A DNA stretch of 64,000 nt from contig CAJUJY010000007.1 of assembly GCA_910586555.1 (NCBI GenBank), positions 29,957 through 93,956 on the forward strand. The letters are read 5' to 3'. Both the position numbers and the translations under genes were made by a program. The stretch comes from an uncultured Lachnospiraceae bacterium (lineage in GTDB: Bacteria > Bacillota > Clostridia > Lachnospirales > Lachnospiraceae). This document shows, in pieces, positions 1 to 9,740 of this stretch. The stretch's first letter is position 1. Each line of letters opens with the position of its first letter. The notes beneath the pieces are model-generated. The model did not search any database, was not told the DNA's origin, and was given only the letters and a program-made list of their open reading frames with translations.

Positions 1-3000
1 TACCTTGCCTGTGCCAGTAACCCTTGCTATTGACTCATCACCACTGGTCCACTTAACTTTTTTAATGGTTGCATTAGATGGTTTGCATCTGGCTGTCAGT
101 TTCTTGCTTCTTCCTACATAACATACCATATAGTCAGAATTAAGGCTTATGCTTGATATTCTTTGTATTACCCTTACTTTACATGTTGCTTTTGCACGTA
201 CAGCATCATTTGTTGTAACAGTAATTTTTGTAAGGCCTACTTTTTTACCAGTAATTTTACCACCACTGCTTACTGTAGCAACCCGCTTGTTAGCAGACTT
301 CCATGTTACTTTTGGAAGTGAGGTATTATTAGATTTTACAGTCTTTTTAAGCCTGTATGTCTGCCCTACACCAATTCTTATATTCTTTTTATCAATACTT
401 ACAGAACTCTTAAGCTTTGCAACTTTTACTTTGCATCTTGCAGTCTGGTTATATTTTGTAAGTGTACATGTAATTGTACATGAGCCTATTCTTTTAGCTG
501 TAACTTTGCCTGATGCATCTACTGTTGCAATAGACGAGTTAGAAGTAGACCATTCTGCTGTTTTCTTAGCATTTTCAGGTTTTGTAACTTTTTTAAGCTT
601 AAAAGTTTTTCCTACTGCTATTTCCCTGGATGAAGGTGATAGTGAAAACTCAATCGCATTGTCAACATGTACCATACATGTTGCAATAAAACCTCCATCT
701 TCTGCCTGGCACTGGATTATCGCATCACCAGCACCTATACCTGTTACTTCACCTTTTTCACTTACTTTTACAACACCCTCGTCAAGCGACTGGTATTCAA
801 CATTTTTATTAGATGCATTATTTGGTGTAAATACAGGTGTAAGTGAAAACTTATCACCAACCTTAATATTCTGTGTATCAGGTGTAACATCAAAATCTGT
901 AACATTTATTGGCACTGGTTTTACTTCTATAGTACTTGTTCTTATTAAAGGCACTTTATTCTTAGTATCTGTGTATACCGCTGAAACTGTAACCTTTCCT
1001 TCCTTTACACCTCTTACAAGACCAAGTGAAGTAACACTTGCAATGCCTGAATCCGATGAACTCCATGTTACATTCTGGTTAGTAGCATTATTTGGCGTAA
1101 ATGTCTTAACAAGCTGTAATGTTGCACCAATATAAACAGTTTCAGCAGCCGGCGTTAATACAAAATCCTTCGCTTCTATTGTTGATGCTGTAACATGTAC
1201 AGTACATGTTTTTACACCTGCCTGGCCAAGATCTTCTGATATACATGAAAGGACTGCCTGCCCTTCAGCAATACCCTGTATAACACATGTACCATCTGTA
1301 GAACCAGGGGTAACCCTGAATATTGAGTCATCAGATGAAGTAAATGTAACTTTTTTATTAACATCTTTATCAGGTTTATAGATAATTTCAATCTGTTTTG
1401 AACCACCTACGTTTATATATGTAGTTCTTGATTCAAAATCTATAGATGTCAGTCTGTCCCTTACAGTAACTTTAATTATATTTTTTGCTTTATTTCCATC
1501 TGAATCTGCAAGAGCTGCCTCAACATTAATATAAGTAGAACCAGGGCCTGTAGCAGTAACTTTTCCTGTAGCATCAACCTTAGCAACCTTTTCATCAAGT
1601 GATGTCCATACAAGTGATGTGTTAGTTGCATCTACCGGGTTAAATGTAGCTTTTATAGTATGTGAATCACCCCTTACCATACTAAGTTCTTTTGGATCTA
1701 CTGTAATTGTAGAAATAGGCTTGGATATTATATTTAATATACAAAATGCTGTATATTTGCTGCTTGCAACTGAAATATATGTTGAACCCTCTTTTAAAAG
1801 TGTAACCTTACCTGTTTCATCAACTGTAGCAACTGTTTTATCTGATGAATCCCATTTAAAATCTTTCTCTGTAGCATTGCTTGGCTGGTATAATGCTTCC
1901 ATAAATACAAAACCCTGTGGAAGTGTTGCATCATATGTAGTATATTTCTTCTTAGCCACGCCTATATCAAGGGATGTAATAGGCTGCTGTACAGTAATAA
2001 TACATGTTGCATAAACATTATTAGCAGCATTAACTGCTGTAATAACTGCTGTACCTGGCTTACGTGCTGTAACCTGCGCAGAAGGTGTAGCTGCTGATGA
2101 ATCAACTACGGTTGCTATTCCTGTATCAGAAGAAATCCATGTAAGCCTGTATGAACCTGTAAGATCTGTTGTAATAGTCTGTACATCTCCTACTTCCATA
2201 GTAAGTGCTGATGGCTTTATATGGAAACCAGATGTAGTTATATCTATAATAATCTGGCAGGAAGCCGTAAGTGTTATACCATTTGATGTAGTCCTTCTAA
2301 GCGTAACCGTTACATGCCCGCCGGCAGGTGTGGTTTTTACTGCCTTAATAGTTGCATAACGTCCCTGTTCTGCAATTTTAACAAAACTTCCATTAGGGTC
2401 ATCTGGTGACACCCACTCATATTCTGCTTCTTCATTTTCTGTACCAGAACCAAGTACCCCGTATAACTGTAATTCCTCCCCTACTGACATACGTGTCTGG
2501 GAAATATTAAGCGAAAACGTATCTGTTATATTAATTGTTATAGTTACCCTCTGTCCTTCTTTTATTTCCCTTAACCCTGTTTCAAGAATTTTGGAATTAG
2601 CTGTAACATCAATATAAGCTGTACCAACCCTTGTCGCTGTAACAGTTGTCATGTCACTGGACAATGAAATAAAGTTATTACTGTTTCCTGCGGATATAGC
2701 ACTATCTGTTGCAGGTTCACCCTCATCATCTCCTGAAGGTGAAGGAGCATCTTCTACAACACGTGGCACAGGTACAAAACAATCCATAAAAGTATCGTCT
2801 GTTATATTAAATGCATCTGGAAGACTGTATGTACCGCCAACATTTAATGAAATAGTTATATTTTTATAATTGCTGTAAACATACACACCATTTTTAATGG
2901 CTACAGGAGCACATCCTGGTACTGTAGTACGTGCGGATTCAAATCCCCTGTATGTACCTGCTACATAGAAAAGCACTGAGTATGTACCTGCCTTTGCATT

Positions 3001-4137
3001 AAGCCTGTAACTGTTTATTGATGGCATCCATACAAGGTTTGCCTCATCTTTAAAATCATCTGTAACATTGCCAAGCGAATCCCTTACAAGGAATGTCTTT
3101 GTACCTTCTTTCTTTGCAATTACCCATGCAAGTTTATCTGATATTGCATCAAGCTGGTTATGTTCAAACTGTACAGATACTTTTATAATATCACCATTAT
3201 TTACCTGGTATAATGAATCTGGCGTGCCTGTTCCTGTGCCATCATCTATCCCAGAAGAATTTGTTCCAATATTCTGTCCGCCTGAATCTGTAATTTTAGG
3301 CCTTACATAAACTTCTATTGTATCCTGGCGCGTAGTAGTATCATCACGCCAGCTTACTGATAATGTAGTACGCCCTGCACCTACTGCCCTTATACCTCCA
3401 CGCACTGTTTCATTACCATCTTTATCTTTTGCTGTCATCATTCTGTCAACTTCAATAATATCTTCATTGCCTGATACCCAGTCTGCCTGTATTGCACTGC
3501 TTGTAGTATTTGTAGTATCCTGTGAGGCATTACCAAAAATAAGGTTAAGGTATTTCTGTTCTTCTGGTACTGAAGCATTTTTACCAAATGGAAGTTCTGC
3601 TTCGGGATCTAATATAATAGCACTTCTTTCATTTTCAAGAAATATCTTCCTTATATATGCGCCTTTTGCATTATCATTTAAGTATTCATTAACAGAGAAA
3701 GCTACTGTAATCTGTATAGTAGCCTCAAATAATGGTTTGGTATCACTTGTTGGGTTTGTTGCATACGCCGATATGCTTAATGATAACTCACCCATATCCT
3801 TTGCTTCTACTTGTAAAGCAGAGGCAGCTCCTTCAAACACTGTTCCATTATTCGTAGCGCCTGGATTGGTTATTGCCATATTCCTATCATTAGAAAGGCT
3901 TGCCTTTATATATCCGACACCATGCCCTGCCGGAGCCATGCTGAACGTATCATTATGCCTTCGCATTGTATAAGTTCCACCAATCTGCTGCCCGTCACTG
4001 TTTTGTAAATACACATCTGCTGCCCGTGTATCATCTTTATTCCTAAATGAATGTACTGCCATAAATGCAATTAAAAACACTGATGTCAGAAGTACCATCC
4101 ATTTCCATTTTTTGTTAGTCCTTGCAATCCTTTTCAT
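1..4137 (-). CDS. Large Ig-like (Big_2) repeat surface protein, C-terminus outside window
   Basis: This reading frame is open for 1379 codons from an ATG at 4137, with GGAGG seven bases upstream, to the window edge, so the 3' end is missing. The N-terminus has basic residues (MKRIARTNKKWK) followed by a hydrophobic segment at about residues 13-27, a signal peptide or signal anchor. From about residue 430 onward there are repeated beta-sandwich units with the bacterial Ig-like group 2 signature (W-x-S-x-D, I-A-x-V, G-x-V-x-A, G-x-x-x-I-x-V). The units become shorter and richer in lysine towards the visible end. Such proteins are exported and act in adhesion or as surface scaffolds. No catalytic domain is visible in the first 400 residues, which look like unrecognised beta-rich modules. 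The anchoring signal, if any, lies outside the window. The Ig-like assignment is secure; the ligand is unknown. Confidence 0.85.
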   Translation of the reverse strand, partial: MKRIARTNKKWKWMVLLTSVFLIAFMAVHSFRNKDDTRAADVYLQNSDGQQIGGTYTMRRHNDTFSMAPAGHGVGYIKASLSNDRNMAITNPGATNNGTVFEGAASALQVEAKDMGELSLSISAYATNPTSDTKPLFEATIQITVAFSVNEYLNDNAKGAYIRKIFLENERSAIILDPEAELPFGKNASVPEEQKYLNLIFGNASQDTTNTTSSAIQADWVSGNEDIIEVDRMMTAKDKDGNETVRGGIRAVGAGRTTLSVSWRDDTTTRQDTIEVYVRPKITDSGGQNIGTNSSGIDDGTGTGTPDSLYQVNNGDIIKVSVQFEHNQLDAISDKLAWVIAKKEGTKTFLVRDSLGNVTDDFKDEANLVWMPSINSYRLNAKAGTYSVLFYVAGTYRGFESARTTVPGCAPVAIKNGVYVYSNYKNITISLNVGGTYSLPDAFNITDDTFMDCFVPVPRVVEDAPSPSGDDEGEPATDSAISAGNSNNFISLSSDMTTVTATRVGTAYIDVTANSKILETGLREIKEGQRVTITINITDTFSLNISQTRMSVGEELQLYGVLGSGTENEEAEYEWVSPDDPNGSFVKIAEQGRYATIKAVKTTPAGGHVTVTLRRTTSNGITLTASCQIIIDITTSGFHIKPSALTMEVGDVQTITTDLTGSYRLTWISSDTGIATVVDSSAATPSAQVTARKPGTAVITAVNAANNVYATCIITVQQPITSLDIGVAKKKYTTYDATLPQGFVFMEALYQPSNATEKDFKWDSSDKTVATVDETGKVTLLKEGSTYISVASSKYTAFCILNIISKPISTITVDPKELSMVRGDSHTIKATFNPVDATNTSLVWTSLDEKVAKVDATGKVTATGPGSTYINVEAALADSDGNKAKNIIKVTVRDRLTSIDFESRTTYINVGGSKQIEIIYKPDKDVNKKVTFTSSDDSIFRVTPGSTDGTCVIQGIAEGQAVLSCISEDLGQAGVKTCTVHVTASTIEAKDFVLTPAAETVYIGATLQLVKTFTPNNATNQNVTWSSSDSGIASVTSLGLVRGVKEGKVTVSAVYTDTKNKVPLIRTSTIEVKPVPINVTDFDVTPDTQNIKVGDKFSLTPVFTPNNASNKNVEYQSLDEGVVKVSEKGEVTGIGAGDAIIQCQAEDGGFIATCMVHVDNAIEFSLSPSSREIAVGKTFKLKKVTKPENAKKTAEWSTSNSSIATVDASGKVTAKRIGSCTITCTLTKYNQTARCKVKVAKLKSSVSIDKKNIRIGVGQTYRLKKTVKSNNTSLPKVTWKSANKRVATVSSGGKITGKKVGLTKITVTTNDAVRAKATCKVRVIQRISSISLNSDYMVCYVGRSKKLTARCKPSNATIKKVKWTSGDESIARVTGTGKV

Positions 4138-4286
4138 ATCAAAACCTCCATACTATACTGTTTATGCAAAACAAGCTTTCCCCATACATTACGCACAATA
4201 TACTAATTTAAATAAGTATACTGATAAAAAATGGCAATATAATGTCTTAAATCCTGCCAATTATTAAATTTTTATTACAATATAGG

Positions 4287-4448
4287 TTAATCCCTGTCCT
4301 GTTTACAGTTAATTAAATCATCACTTTCAAATAATGGCACACCCGGAAAATATTCAAATGAACTGCAAACCATGTAATACTTTCCTTCTGCACTGCACAC
4401 ATCTGGGTCAGGATAAAACCCTCTTATAATTGGATTAATTATTTTCAT
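4287..4448 (-). pseudogene. N-terminal stump of a GH43 beta-xylosidase-type glycoside hydrolase
   Basis: A 53-codon frame starts 14 bases after the yebC stop. Its product begins MKIINPIIRGFYPDPDVC and continues YYMVCSSFEYFPGVPLFESDDL, the typical first strand and active-site approach of family 43 xylosidases/arabinofuranosidases (NPII-GFYPDPS, SSFEYFPG, DLVNW). The Asp of YPDP is the family's catalytic base. Full-length members are about 500 residues, so only the first tenth remains. It ends in TAA after a short non-homologous tail, and nothing like the rest of the enzyme follows in any frame before the Ig-like gene. No strong ribosome binding site precedes it. I read it as a deletion remnant. 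Expression as a short peptide by coupling to yebC is possible but would not give an enzyme. Confidence 0.75.
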
Positions 4449-4462
4449 CTTTATGCTTTGTC

Positions 4463-5206
4463 CTATTCGTCCCAGTTATGGTATACGTCCTGTACATCAT
4501 CATCATCATCAAGCAGATCCAGGGTACGTTGTAACTGTCTTATATCATTCTCATCCGACAGCGTAACATAATTTTGTGGTATCATTGTAACTTCTGCACT
4601 AACCATAGGAAGTTTTTCTGCTTCAAGTGCTTCACGTACAGCACTAAAATCACCAGGGGAAGTAATTATTTCATATGAATCTTCTTCTTCTGAAAAATCC
4701 TCTGCCCCTGCATCAAGTGCAGCCATCATTATATCATCTGCTTCCATCTCTATATTATTATCGTCCATTTCTTCCTTTGAAATAATAATCTGTCCCTTTT
4801 CATCAAACATATATGACACACAACCTTGTGTGCCTACACTTCCGCTCCCTTTGGTAAAGGCATTCCTCACATTACTTGCTGTGCGGTTCTTGTTATCCGT
4901 AAGTGCCTTAACTATAATGGCTGTACCGCCTGGCCCGTATCCTTCATATGTCACAGCTTCATAATTAACACCAGCAGCATCACCAGCAGCTTTTTTAATT
5001 CCACGTTCAATGGTATCATTTGGCATATTATTAGCCTTAGCCTTGGCAATAACATCCCTTAGCCTGCTATTATTTTCAGGATCAGCACCTCCTTCTTTAA
5101 CTGCAACAGCTATTTCCCTGCCTATAATAGTGAAAATCTTGCCTTTCTTAGCATCATTCTTCTCTTTTTTATGCTTTATATTTGCAAATTTTGAATGTCC
5201 TGACAT
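4463..5206 (-). CDS. yebC: YebC/PmpR family protein
   Basis: The product is 247 residues, the normal size for the family, and begins MSGHSKFANIKHKKEKNDAKKG, the hallmark N-terminus. The GREI, NNxRLRDVIAKAKANNMP and YEGYGPGGTAIIV segments are also diagnostic, and the C-terminus is rich in acidic residues. The family was long described as DNA-binding regulators; more recent work assigns members a role in translation of difficult sequences such as proline stretches. AAGGAA precedes the ATG. It lies downstream of the carbamoyltransferase gene with a 104-base gap, so it may be transcribed separately. The GH43 stump follows within 15 bases. Confidence 0.95.
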   Translation of the reverse strand: MSGHSKFANIKHKKEKNDAKKGKIFTIIGREIAVAVKEGGADPENNSRLRDVIAKAKANNMPNDTIERGIKKAAGDAAGVNYEAVTYEGYGPGGTAIIVKALTDNKNRTASNVRNAFTKGSGSVGTQGCVSYMFDEKGQIIISKEEMDDNNIEMEADDIMMAALDAGAEDFSEEEDSYEIITSPGDFSAVREALEAEKLPMVSAEVTMIPQNYVTLSDENDIRQLQRTLDLLDDDDDVQDVYHNWDE

Positions 5207-5310
5207 TTATTTATCTTCCTTTCATAAAATATTCTTAAAGTGCCTGTCCTATATACATTACCACTTTTTTTAAGGATTGTCTATCCAGAAAAAACAGACA
5301 GTATCTGGTT

Positions 5311-6138
5311 TCATAATAAACAATAAACCATTATTGCCTGCTGTATGGCAAGTAAATTCTTTTTAAAACCATATCCAGCAAAATATCCAGACATTACCAC
5401 ACTTTCTGAAACCTCTTCCCCACGGTAAAATGGCGGGCACGGGTTTAATATTGCACCTTGGTTTGCCATTTCCATTATTTCTGTTGTTATCTGCAAATCT
5501 TTAAAGTCTTTTAATGCTTCATGCGGAATGGAGTCTGTGCATATAATATCTTTTCCTCTGGCAGCTTCTTCTATATTATAATATATATGCACATCTTCCA
5601 TTTCATAGCCCTTTGCACAGCACTGGGACAATTCAAGCCCCATAACAGCGGAAGCTTCCTTCCATGACAGCCCTATATTTCCAGACCTGCCACAGAATAA
5701 ATATTTATCATGTACAAAGTCTTTTCTTATTTTAGAAAGTGAATACATATCTGATATAATTTCGCATGGATGGTTTATATCTGTCATTGCGTTTATAACT
5801 GGAACATTTAAATAACCTGCCATTTTTTCAACTATATTGATATCACCATATCTTACAATAACAATATCAGCCCAGTTATCAAGATAACCACAGACATCTT
5901 TTAAATCCTCTTTTTTACCAAGCGTTTCATTTGGAAAAAGTACAGGCTGCCCTCCCAGTAAATATATACCTTTTTCAAATGCCAGCCTTGTCCTTATACT
6001 TGTATATGGAAAAAACATTACAACACTTTTTCCGTTTAATATGCCATTATATTTTCCATTATTAATTTCATCTGCAATATCAAATATTTTATATATATCA
6101 CCAGCACAAAAATCTGTTAATCTCACTAAATTTTTCAT
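5311..6138 (-). CDS. Aspartate/ornithine carbamoyltransferase family protein
   Basis: A 275-residue member of the carbamoyltransferase superfamily, shorter than usual (about 305-340). The carbamoyl-phosphate motif S-T-R-T-R appears as TSIRTR at residues 46-51 followed by LAFEKG. HPCEIISD at 123-130 matches the HPxQxxxD motif, with E in place of Q. Near the C-terminus NPCPPFYRGEEV sits where ornithine enzymes have HCLP and aspartate enzymes have HPxP, so the second substrate cannot be assigned. The replaced S-T residues could mean altered catalysis or a non-canonical substrate. The start has AGGGG nine bases upstream. It follows yfbR by 12 bases, so it is probably the last gene of the uvrA-yfbR operon. 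No arginine biosynthesis genes are nearby. Confidence 0.75.
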   Translation of the reverse strand: MKNLVRLTDFCAGDIYKIFDIADEINNGKYNGILNGKSVVMFFPYTSIRTRLAFEKGIYLLGGQPVLFPNETLGKKEDLKDVCGYLDNWADIVIVRYGDINIVEKMAGYLNVPVINAMTDINHPCEIISDMYSLSKIRKDFVHDKYLFCGRSGNIGLSWKEASAVMGLELSQCCAKGYEMEDVHIYYNIEEAARGKDIICTDSIPHEALKDFKDLQITTEIMEMANQGAILNPCPPFYRGEEVSESVVMSGYFAGYGFKKNLLAIQQAIMVYCLL

Positions 6139-6150
6139 AAATAAAATCCC

Positions 6151-6726
6151 CTATAACTCATCAAGCGTTTTTCCATATGCTCCAAGAAATTCATCACAAA
6201 ATATATCTGCTTCTTTACATTGCATTTTTTTTATAGAATCCATTAAAGAATTTTTAGCACATATAAATTCCCTGTTCCCTGCTTTTTCTTCTTCAATACA
6301 TTTAATAACAGCAGACAGTTTGTCTGCTGCTTTTACAAGTTTTAATGCCTCCTGGTCTTTTTCCCCTCCAAAGTAACACATATAGTATTCCTGCATATCC
6401 CCTGGCAGCATATTTATTATACGCAAAGCCGCTTCTTTCTCTATCTCTTTATATGCCTTGTTTATTATTTCATTATCATATTTTACAGGGGCTGGCATAT
6501 CCCCTGTAATTATTTCAGTGCAGTCATGGTAAACCCCGAGCATTGCAATATGCTCAGGATTATAATTCTTACCAAGCCTTAAATTACCAATAACTGCAAG
6601 TGCATGTGCTATTATTGCCACCTCAAGGGAATGTTCACTTATATTTTCTCTTACAGAATTTCTCATAAGTGCCCATCTTTTAATATATTTCATACGTGAC
6701 ATCATGGCAAAAAAAGTATTTTTCAC
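6151..6726 (-). CDS. yfbR: YfbR-type HD-domain 5'-deoxynucleotidase
   Basis: A 191-residue HD-superfamily phosphohydrolase. The stretch RWALMRNSVRENISEHSLEV, the YHDCTE metal motif and the DMPAPVKYDN segment closely follow E. coli YfbR, which removes the phosphate from deoxynucleoside 5'-monophosphates. The metal ligands H33 and H68-D69 and the later Asp in KAADKLS are present. The start is GTG at 6726 with GGGGG seven bases upstream; in-frame ATGs a few codons later lack such a site. It lies 51 bases after uvrA and 12 before the carbamoyltransferase. A role in nucleotide pool control beside an excision repair gene is plausible but inferred. Confidence 0.88.
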   Translation of the reverse strand: MKNTFFAMMSRMKYIKRWALMRNSVRENISEHSLEVAIIAHALAVIGNLRLGKNYNPEHIAMLGVYHDCTEIITGDMPAPVKYDNEIINKAYKEIEKEAALRIINMLPGDMQEYYMCYFGGEKDQEALKLVKAADKLSAVIKCIEEEKAGNREFICAKNSLMDSIKKMQCKEADIFCDEFLGAYGKTLDEL

Positions 6727-6777
6727 ATTTATACCCCCTGTGTGCCTGTATGCATACTAATTAATAATTTAAAAATA

Positions 6778-9621
6778 TTATTTTGCCAGCATTTTTTTAA
6801 TATAATAACCTGTGTAGGACTCCTTAACTTCTGCTACTTCTTCAGGTGTGCCCGATGTAAGCAGCGTACCTCCGTTTTCCCCGCCTTCAGGCCCCATATC
6901 AATTATATAATCTGCTGTTTTAATAACATCAAGGTTATGTTCTATTACAATTACTGTATTCCCATTTTCTGTAAGCCTGTTTAAAATATCCACAAGTTTA
7001 TGGACATCTGCAAAGTGCAGCCCTGTTGTTGGTTCATCTAATATATATACTGTCTTTCCTGTACTTCTGCGGCTAAGTTCTGTTGCAAGTTTTACACGCT
7101 GTGCCTCACCGCCGGATAGTGTAGTAGATGGCTGGCCAAGCTTAATATATGAAAGCCCCGTATCATAAAGTGTCTGCATTTTATTGCGTATACTTGGTAT
7201 ATTTTCAAAAAACACAAGAGCCTCTTCTACTGTCATGTCTAATACATCATATATGCTTTTGCCCTTATATTTTACATCTAATGTTTCCCTATTATACCTT
7301 TTGCCGCCACATACTTCACATGGCACATAAACATCAGGCAGGAAATTCATTTCTATTTTTATTATTCCGTCGCCACTGCATGCCTCACACCTTCCACCTT
7401 TTACATTAAAACTAAACCTGCCCTTTTTATAGCCCTTCATCTTTGCATCAGATGTAGCAGCAAAAATATCCCTTATCATATCAAATACACCTGTATATGT
7501 TGCAGGGTTTGAACGTGGTGTCCTTCCTATTGGTGACTGGTCAATATTAATAACTTTATCAAGGTTTTCTATACCTTCAACACTTTTGCACAGCCCTGGT
7601 ATATATCTTGCATGGTTAAGTTTTTTAGCAAGGTATTTATACAATATCTCATTTACAAGTGAACTTTTGCCAGAACCTGAAACACCTGTAACACATGTCA
7701 TTACGCCTATAGGGAATGACACATCAATATTTTTAAGGTTATTCTCCCTTGCACCTTTTACCGTAATAAAACCTTTGGGTTTTCTTCGTAAAGATGGCAC
7801 AGGAATTTTTTTACGTCCTCCTAGGTATTCACCTGTTACGGAACCTGGTGTATCAATTATTTCCTGCGCTGTCCCTTTTGCCACAACATGCCCGCCATGC
7901 TCACCAGCGCCCGGGCCTATATCAACTATATAATCTGCTGCAAACATTGTATCTTCATCATGTTCTACAACTATAAGGGTATTGCCAAGGTCTTTTAATT
8001 TATTTAATGTATTAAGAAGCTTGTCATTATCGCGCTGGTGAAGCCCTATGCTTGGCTCATCAAGTATATATGCAACACCTACAAGCCCTGAACCAATCTG
8101 CGTGGCAAGGCGTATGCGCTGTGCTTCACCTCCTGATAAGCTTCCGGTATAACGTGAAAGTGAAAGATAATCAAGCCCCACATCTATAAGGAATTTTACC
8201 CTGGCACGTATTTCTTTAAGTACAGTCCTGCCTATTTTTAACTGTTTCTCACTAAGCTTAAGGTTTTCAAGAAATTCCATAAGTTTTTTAATGGAAAGGG
8301 ATGTAATATCCGCAATATTTTTATCTGCTATTGTAACAGCAAGCGCCTCTTTCTTAAGCCTTTTGCCGCCACATGCTTTACATGGGGTTATACGCATAAA
8401 TGTTTCATACTCCCTTTTTGAAACATCGGAACTTGTTTCCCTGTACCTGCGCTCTACATTTTTAATAACCCCTTCAAACGCAACATCGTACACCCCTTCA
8501 CCACGCTGCCCTTTATAATATACCTTTACTTCTTTCCCACCAGTCCCATGCATTATTATGTTCTGTATATCTTCTGGCAGTTCACAGTAAGGTGTATTTA
8601 AATCAAAACCATATTCCCTTGCAAGTGCATCTAAAAGACATCTTGAAAAGCTGGACTTATCTGGTACAGACTGCCACCCGCTTACAGCAAATGGCCCGTC
8701 TGCAAGGCTTATTGTTTTATCAGGAAGTATAAGGTCTTCATCAAACTCCATTTTATAACCTATGCCATTACATACTTCACACGCCCCAAATGGGTTATTA
8801 AATGAAAATATCCTTGGTTCAATTTCATCAATGCTTATACCACAGTCTGCACATGAAAAGCTCTGGCTGAAATTAACCCTTTCCCCTCCAGGTATATCAG
8901 CTATAAGAAGGCCGTCTGACAGGCGCAGTACACTTTCTATCGAATCTGAAAGCCTTTTTCCAATGCCTTCACGTATAACCAGCCTGTCCACCATAATTTC
9001 TATATTATGTTTTTTATTTTTATCAAGTTTTATTTCCTCTGAAAGTTCATATATATCACCGTCAACAACTACCCTTACATACCCGCTTTTTTTTGCACTT
9101 TCAAATACTTTGGTATGCTGGCCCTTCCTTCCCCTTACTACAGGCGCTAAAAGCTGTATTTTTGTACCTTCAGGAAATGACATTATTTCATCAGCTATCT
9201 GGTCAACAGTCTGTTTTTTAATCTCCTTGCCGCACTTAGGGCAGTGTGGTATACCTGCCCTTGCATAAAGCAGCCTGAAATAATCATAAATCTCAGTTAC
9301 AGTGCCAACAGTTGAACGCGGGTTCCTGTTAGTGGATTTCTGGTCAATGGAAATAGCAGGGGGAAGCCCTTCTATGCTTTCAACATTGGGTTTTTCCATA
9401 AGCCCAAGGAACTGCCTTGCATAAGAAGATAAAGATTCCATATACCTTCTCTGCCCCTCTGCATATATAGTATCAAAAGCAAGTGAAGACTTGCCAGAAC
9501 CACTAAGCCCTGTAAATACAACAAAACTGTCACGTGGTATATCAATATCTATGCCTTTAAGATTGTGTTCATATGCCTTTCTTATCTTAATGTATTTCAT
9601 AACTTCTTTATGCACTGCCAT
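6778..9621 (-). CDS. uvrA: Excinuclease ABC subunit A
   Basis: A 947-residue protein with the full UvrA architecture. It has two ABC ATPase modules, each with a Walker A (GLSGSGKSS near residue 35, GVSGSGKSS near 645) and a signature LSGGEAQR. Cysteine pairs CPKCGKE near 125, CADCG/CEVCNG near 260-285 and CEACSGDG/CEVCGG near 745-770 form the zinc modules. UvrA dimers recognise bulky DNA damage and load UvrB. The ATG at 9621 follows AAAGGA; an ATG seven codons later (MKYIKIRKAYEHN) matches more closely where relatives begin and is an alternative. A LexA-type box overlaps the -35 element upstream, so induction in the SOS response is expected. uvrB is not in the window. Confidence 0.98.
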   Translation of the reverse strand: MAVHKEVMKYIKIRKAYEHNLKGIDIDIPRDSFVVFTGLSGSGKSSLAFDTIYAEGQRRYMESLSSYARQFLGLMEKPNVESIEGLPPAISIDQKSTNRNPRSTVGTVTEIYDYFRLLYARAGIPHCPKCGKEIKKQTVDQIADEIMSFPEGTKIQLLAPVVRGRKGQHTKVFESAKKSGYVRVVVDGDIYELSEEIKLDKNKKHNIEIMVDRLVIREGIGKRLSDSIESVLRLSDGLLIADIPGGERVNFSQSFSCADCGISIDEIEPRIFSFNNPFGACEVCNGIGYKMEFDEDLILPDKTISLADGPFAVSGWQSVPDKSSFSRCLLDALAREYGFDLNTPYCELPEDIQNIIMHGTGGKEVKVYYKGQRGEGVYDVAFEGVIKNVERRYRETSSDVSKREYETFMRITPCKACGGKRLKKEALAVTIADKNIADITSLSIKKLMEFLENLKLSEKQLKIGRTVLKEIRARVKFLIDVGLDYLSLSRYTGSLSGGEAQRIRLATQIGSGLVGVAYILDEPSIGLHQRDNDKLLNTLNKLKDLGNTLIVVEHDEDTMFAADYIVDIGPGAGEHGGHVVAKGTAQEIIDTPGSVTGEYLGGRKKIPVPSLRRKPKGFITVKGARENNLKNIDVSFPIGVMTCVTGVSGSGKSSLVNEILYKYLAKKLNHARYIPGLCKSVEGIENLDKVINIDQSPIGRTPRSNPATYTGVFDMIRDIFAATSDAKMKGYKKGRFSFNVKGGRCEACSGDGIIKIEMNFLPDVYVPCEVCGGKRYNRETLDVKYKGKSIYDVLDMTVEEALVFFENIPSIRNKMQTLYDTGLSYIKLGQPSTTLSGGEAQRVKLATELSRRSTGKTVYILDEPTTGLHFADVHKLVDILNRLTENGNTVIVIEHNLDVIKTADYIIDMGPEGGENGGTLLTSGTPEEVAEVKESYTGYYIKKMLAK

Positions 9622-9653
9622 ATTTGTAATATCCTTTCATAATTTATTTAAAC

Positions 9654-9695
9654 AGCATACCACGAATTACAGTGCATTTCAAGTACATATGTTCG
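9654..9695 (-). promoter_or_regulatory. uvrA promoter with overlapping LexA (SOS) box
   Basis: Read on the minus strand, CGAACATATGTACT (9695-9682) differs from the Firmicutes LexA consensus CGAACRNRYGTTYG only in its second half-site. It touches a -35 TTGAAA (9682-9677), which is followed after 17 bases by a -10 TATGCT (9659-9654). The -10 lies about 33 bases before the uvrA ATG. The position, overlapping the -35, is what is expected for repression. Confidence 0.65.
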
Positions 9696-9740
9696 TTTTA
9701 TTTGTATTTTTTATAGCACATGTTTTATATATATAAATAT

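Noticed and set aside
149..3973. Several open frames on the plus strand (for example 149-1135 and 3467-3973)
   Set aside because: They lie opposite the continuous Ig-like gene on the minus strand, have hydrophobic nonsense composition and no ribosome binding sites.
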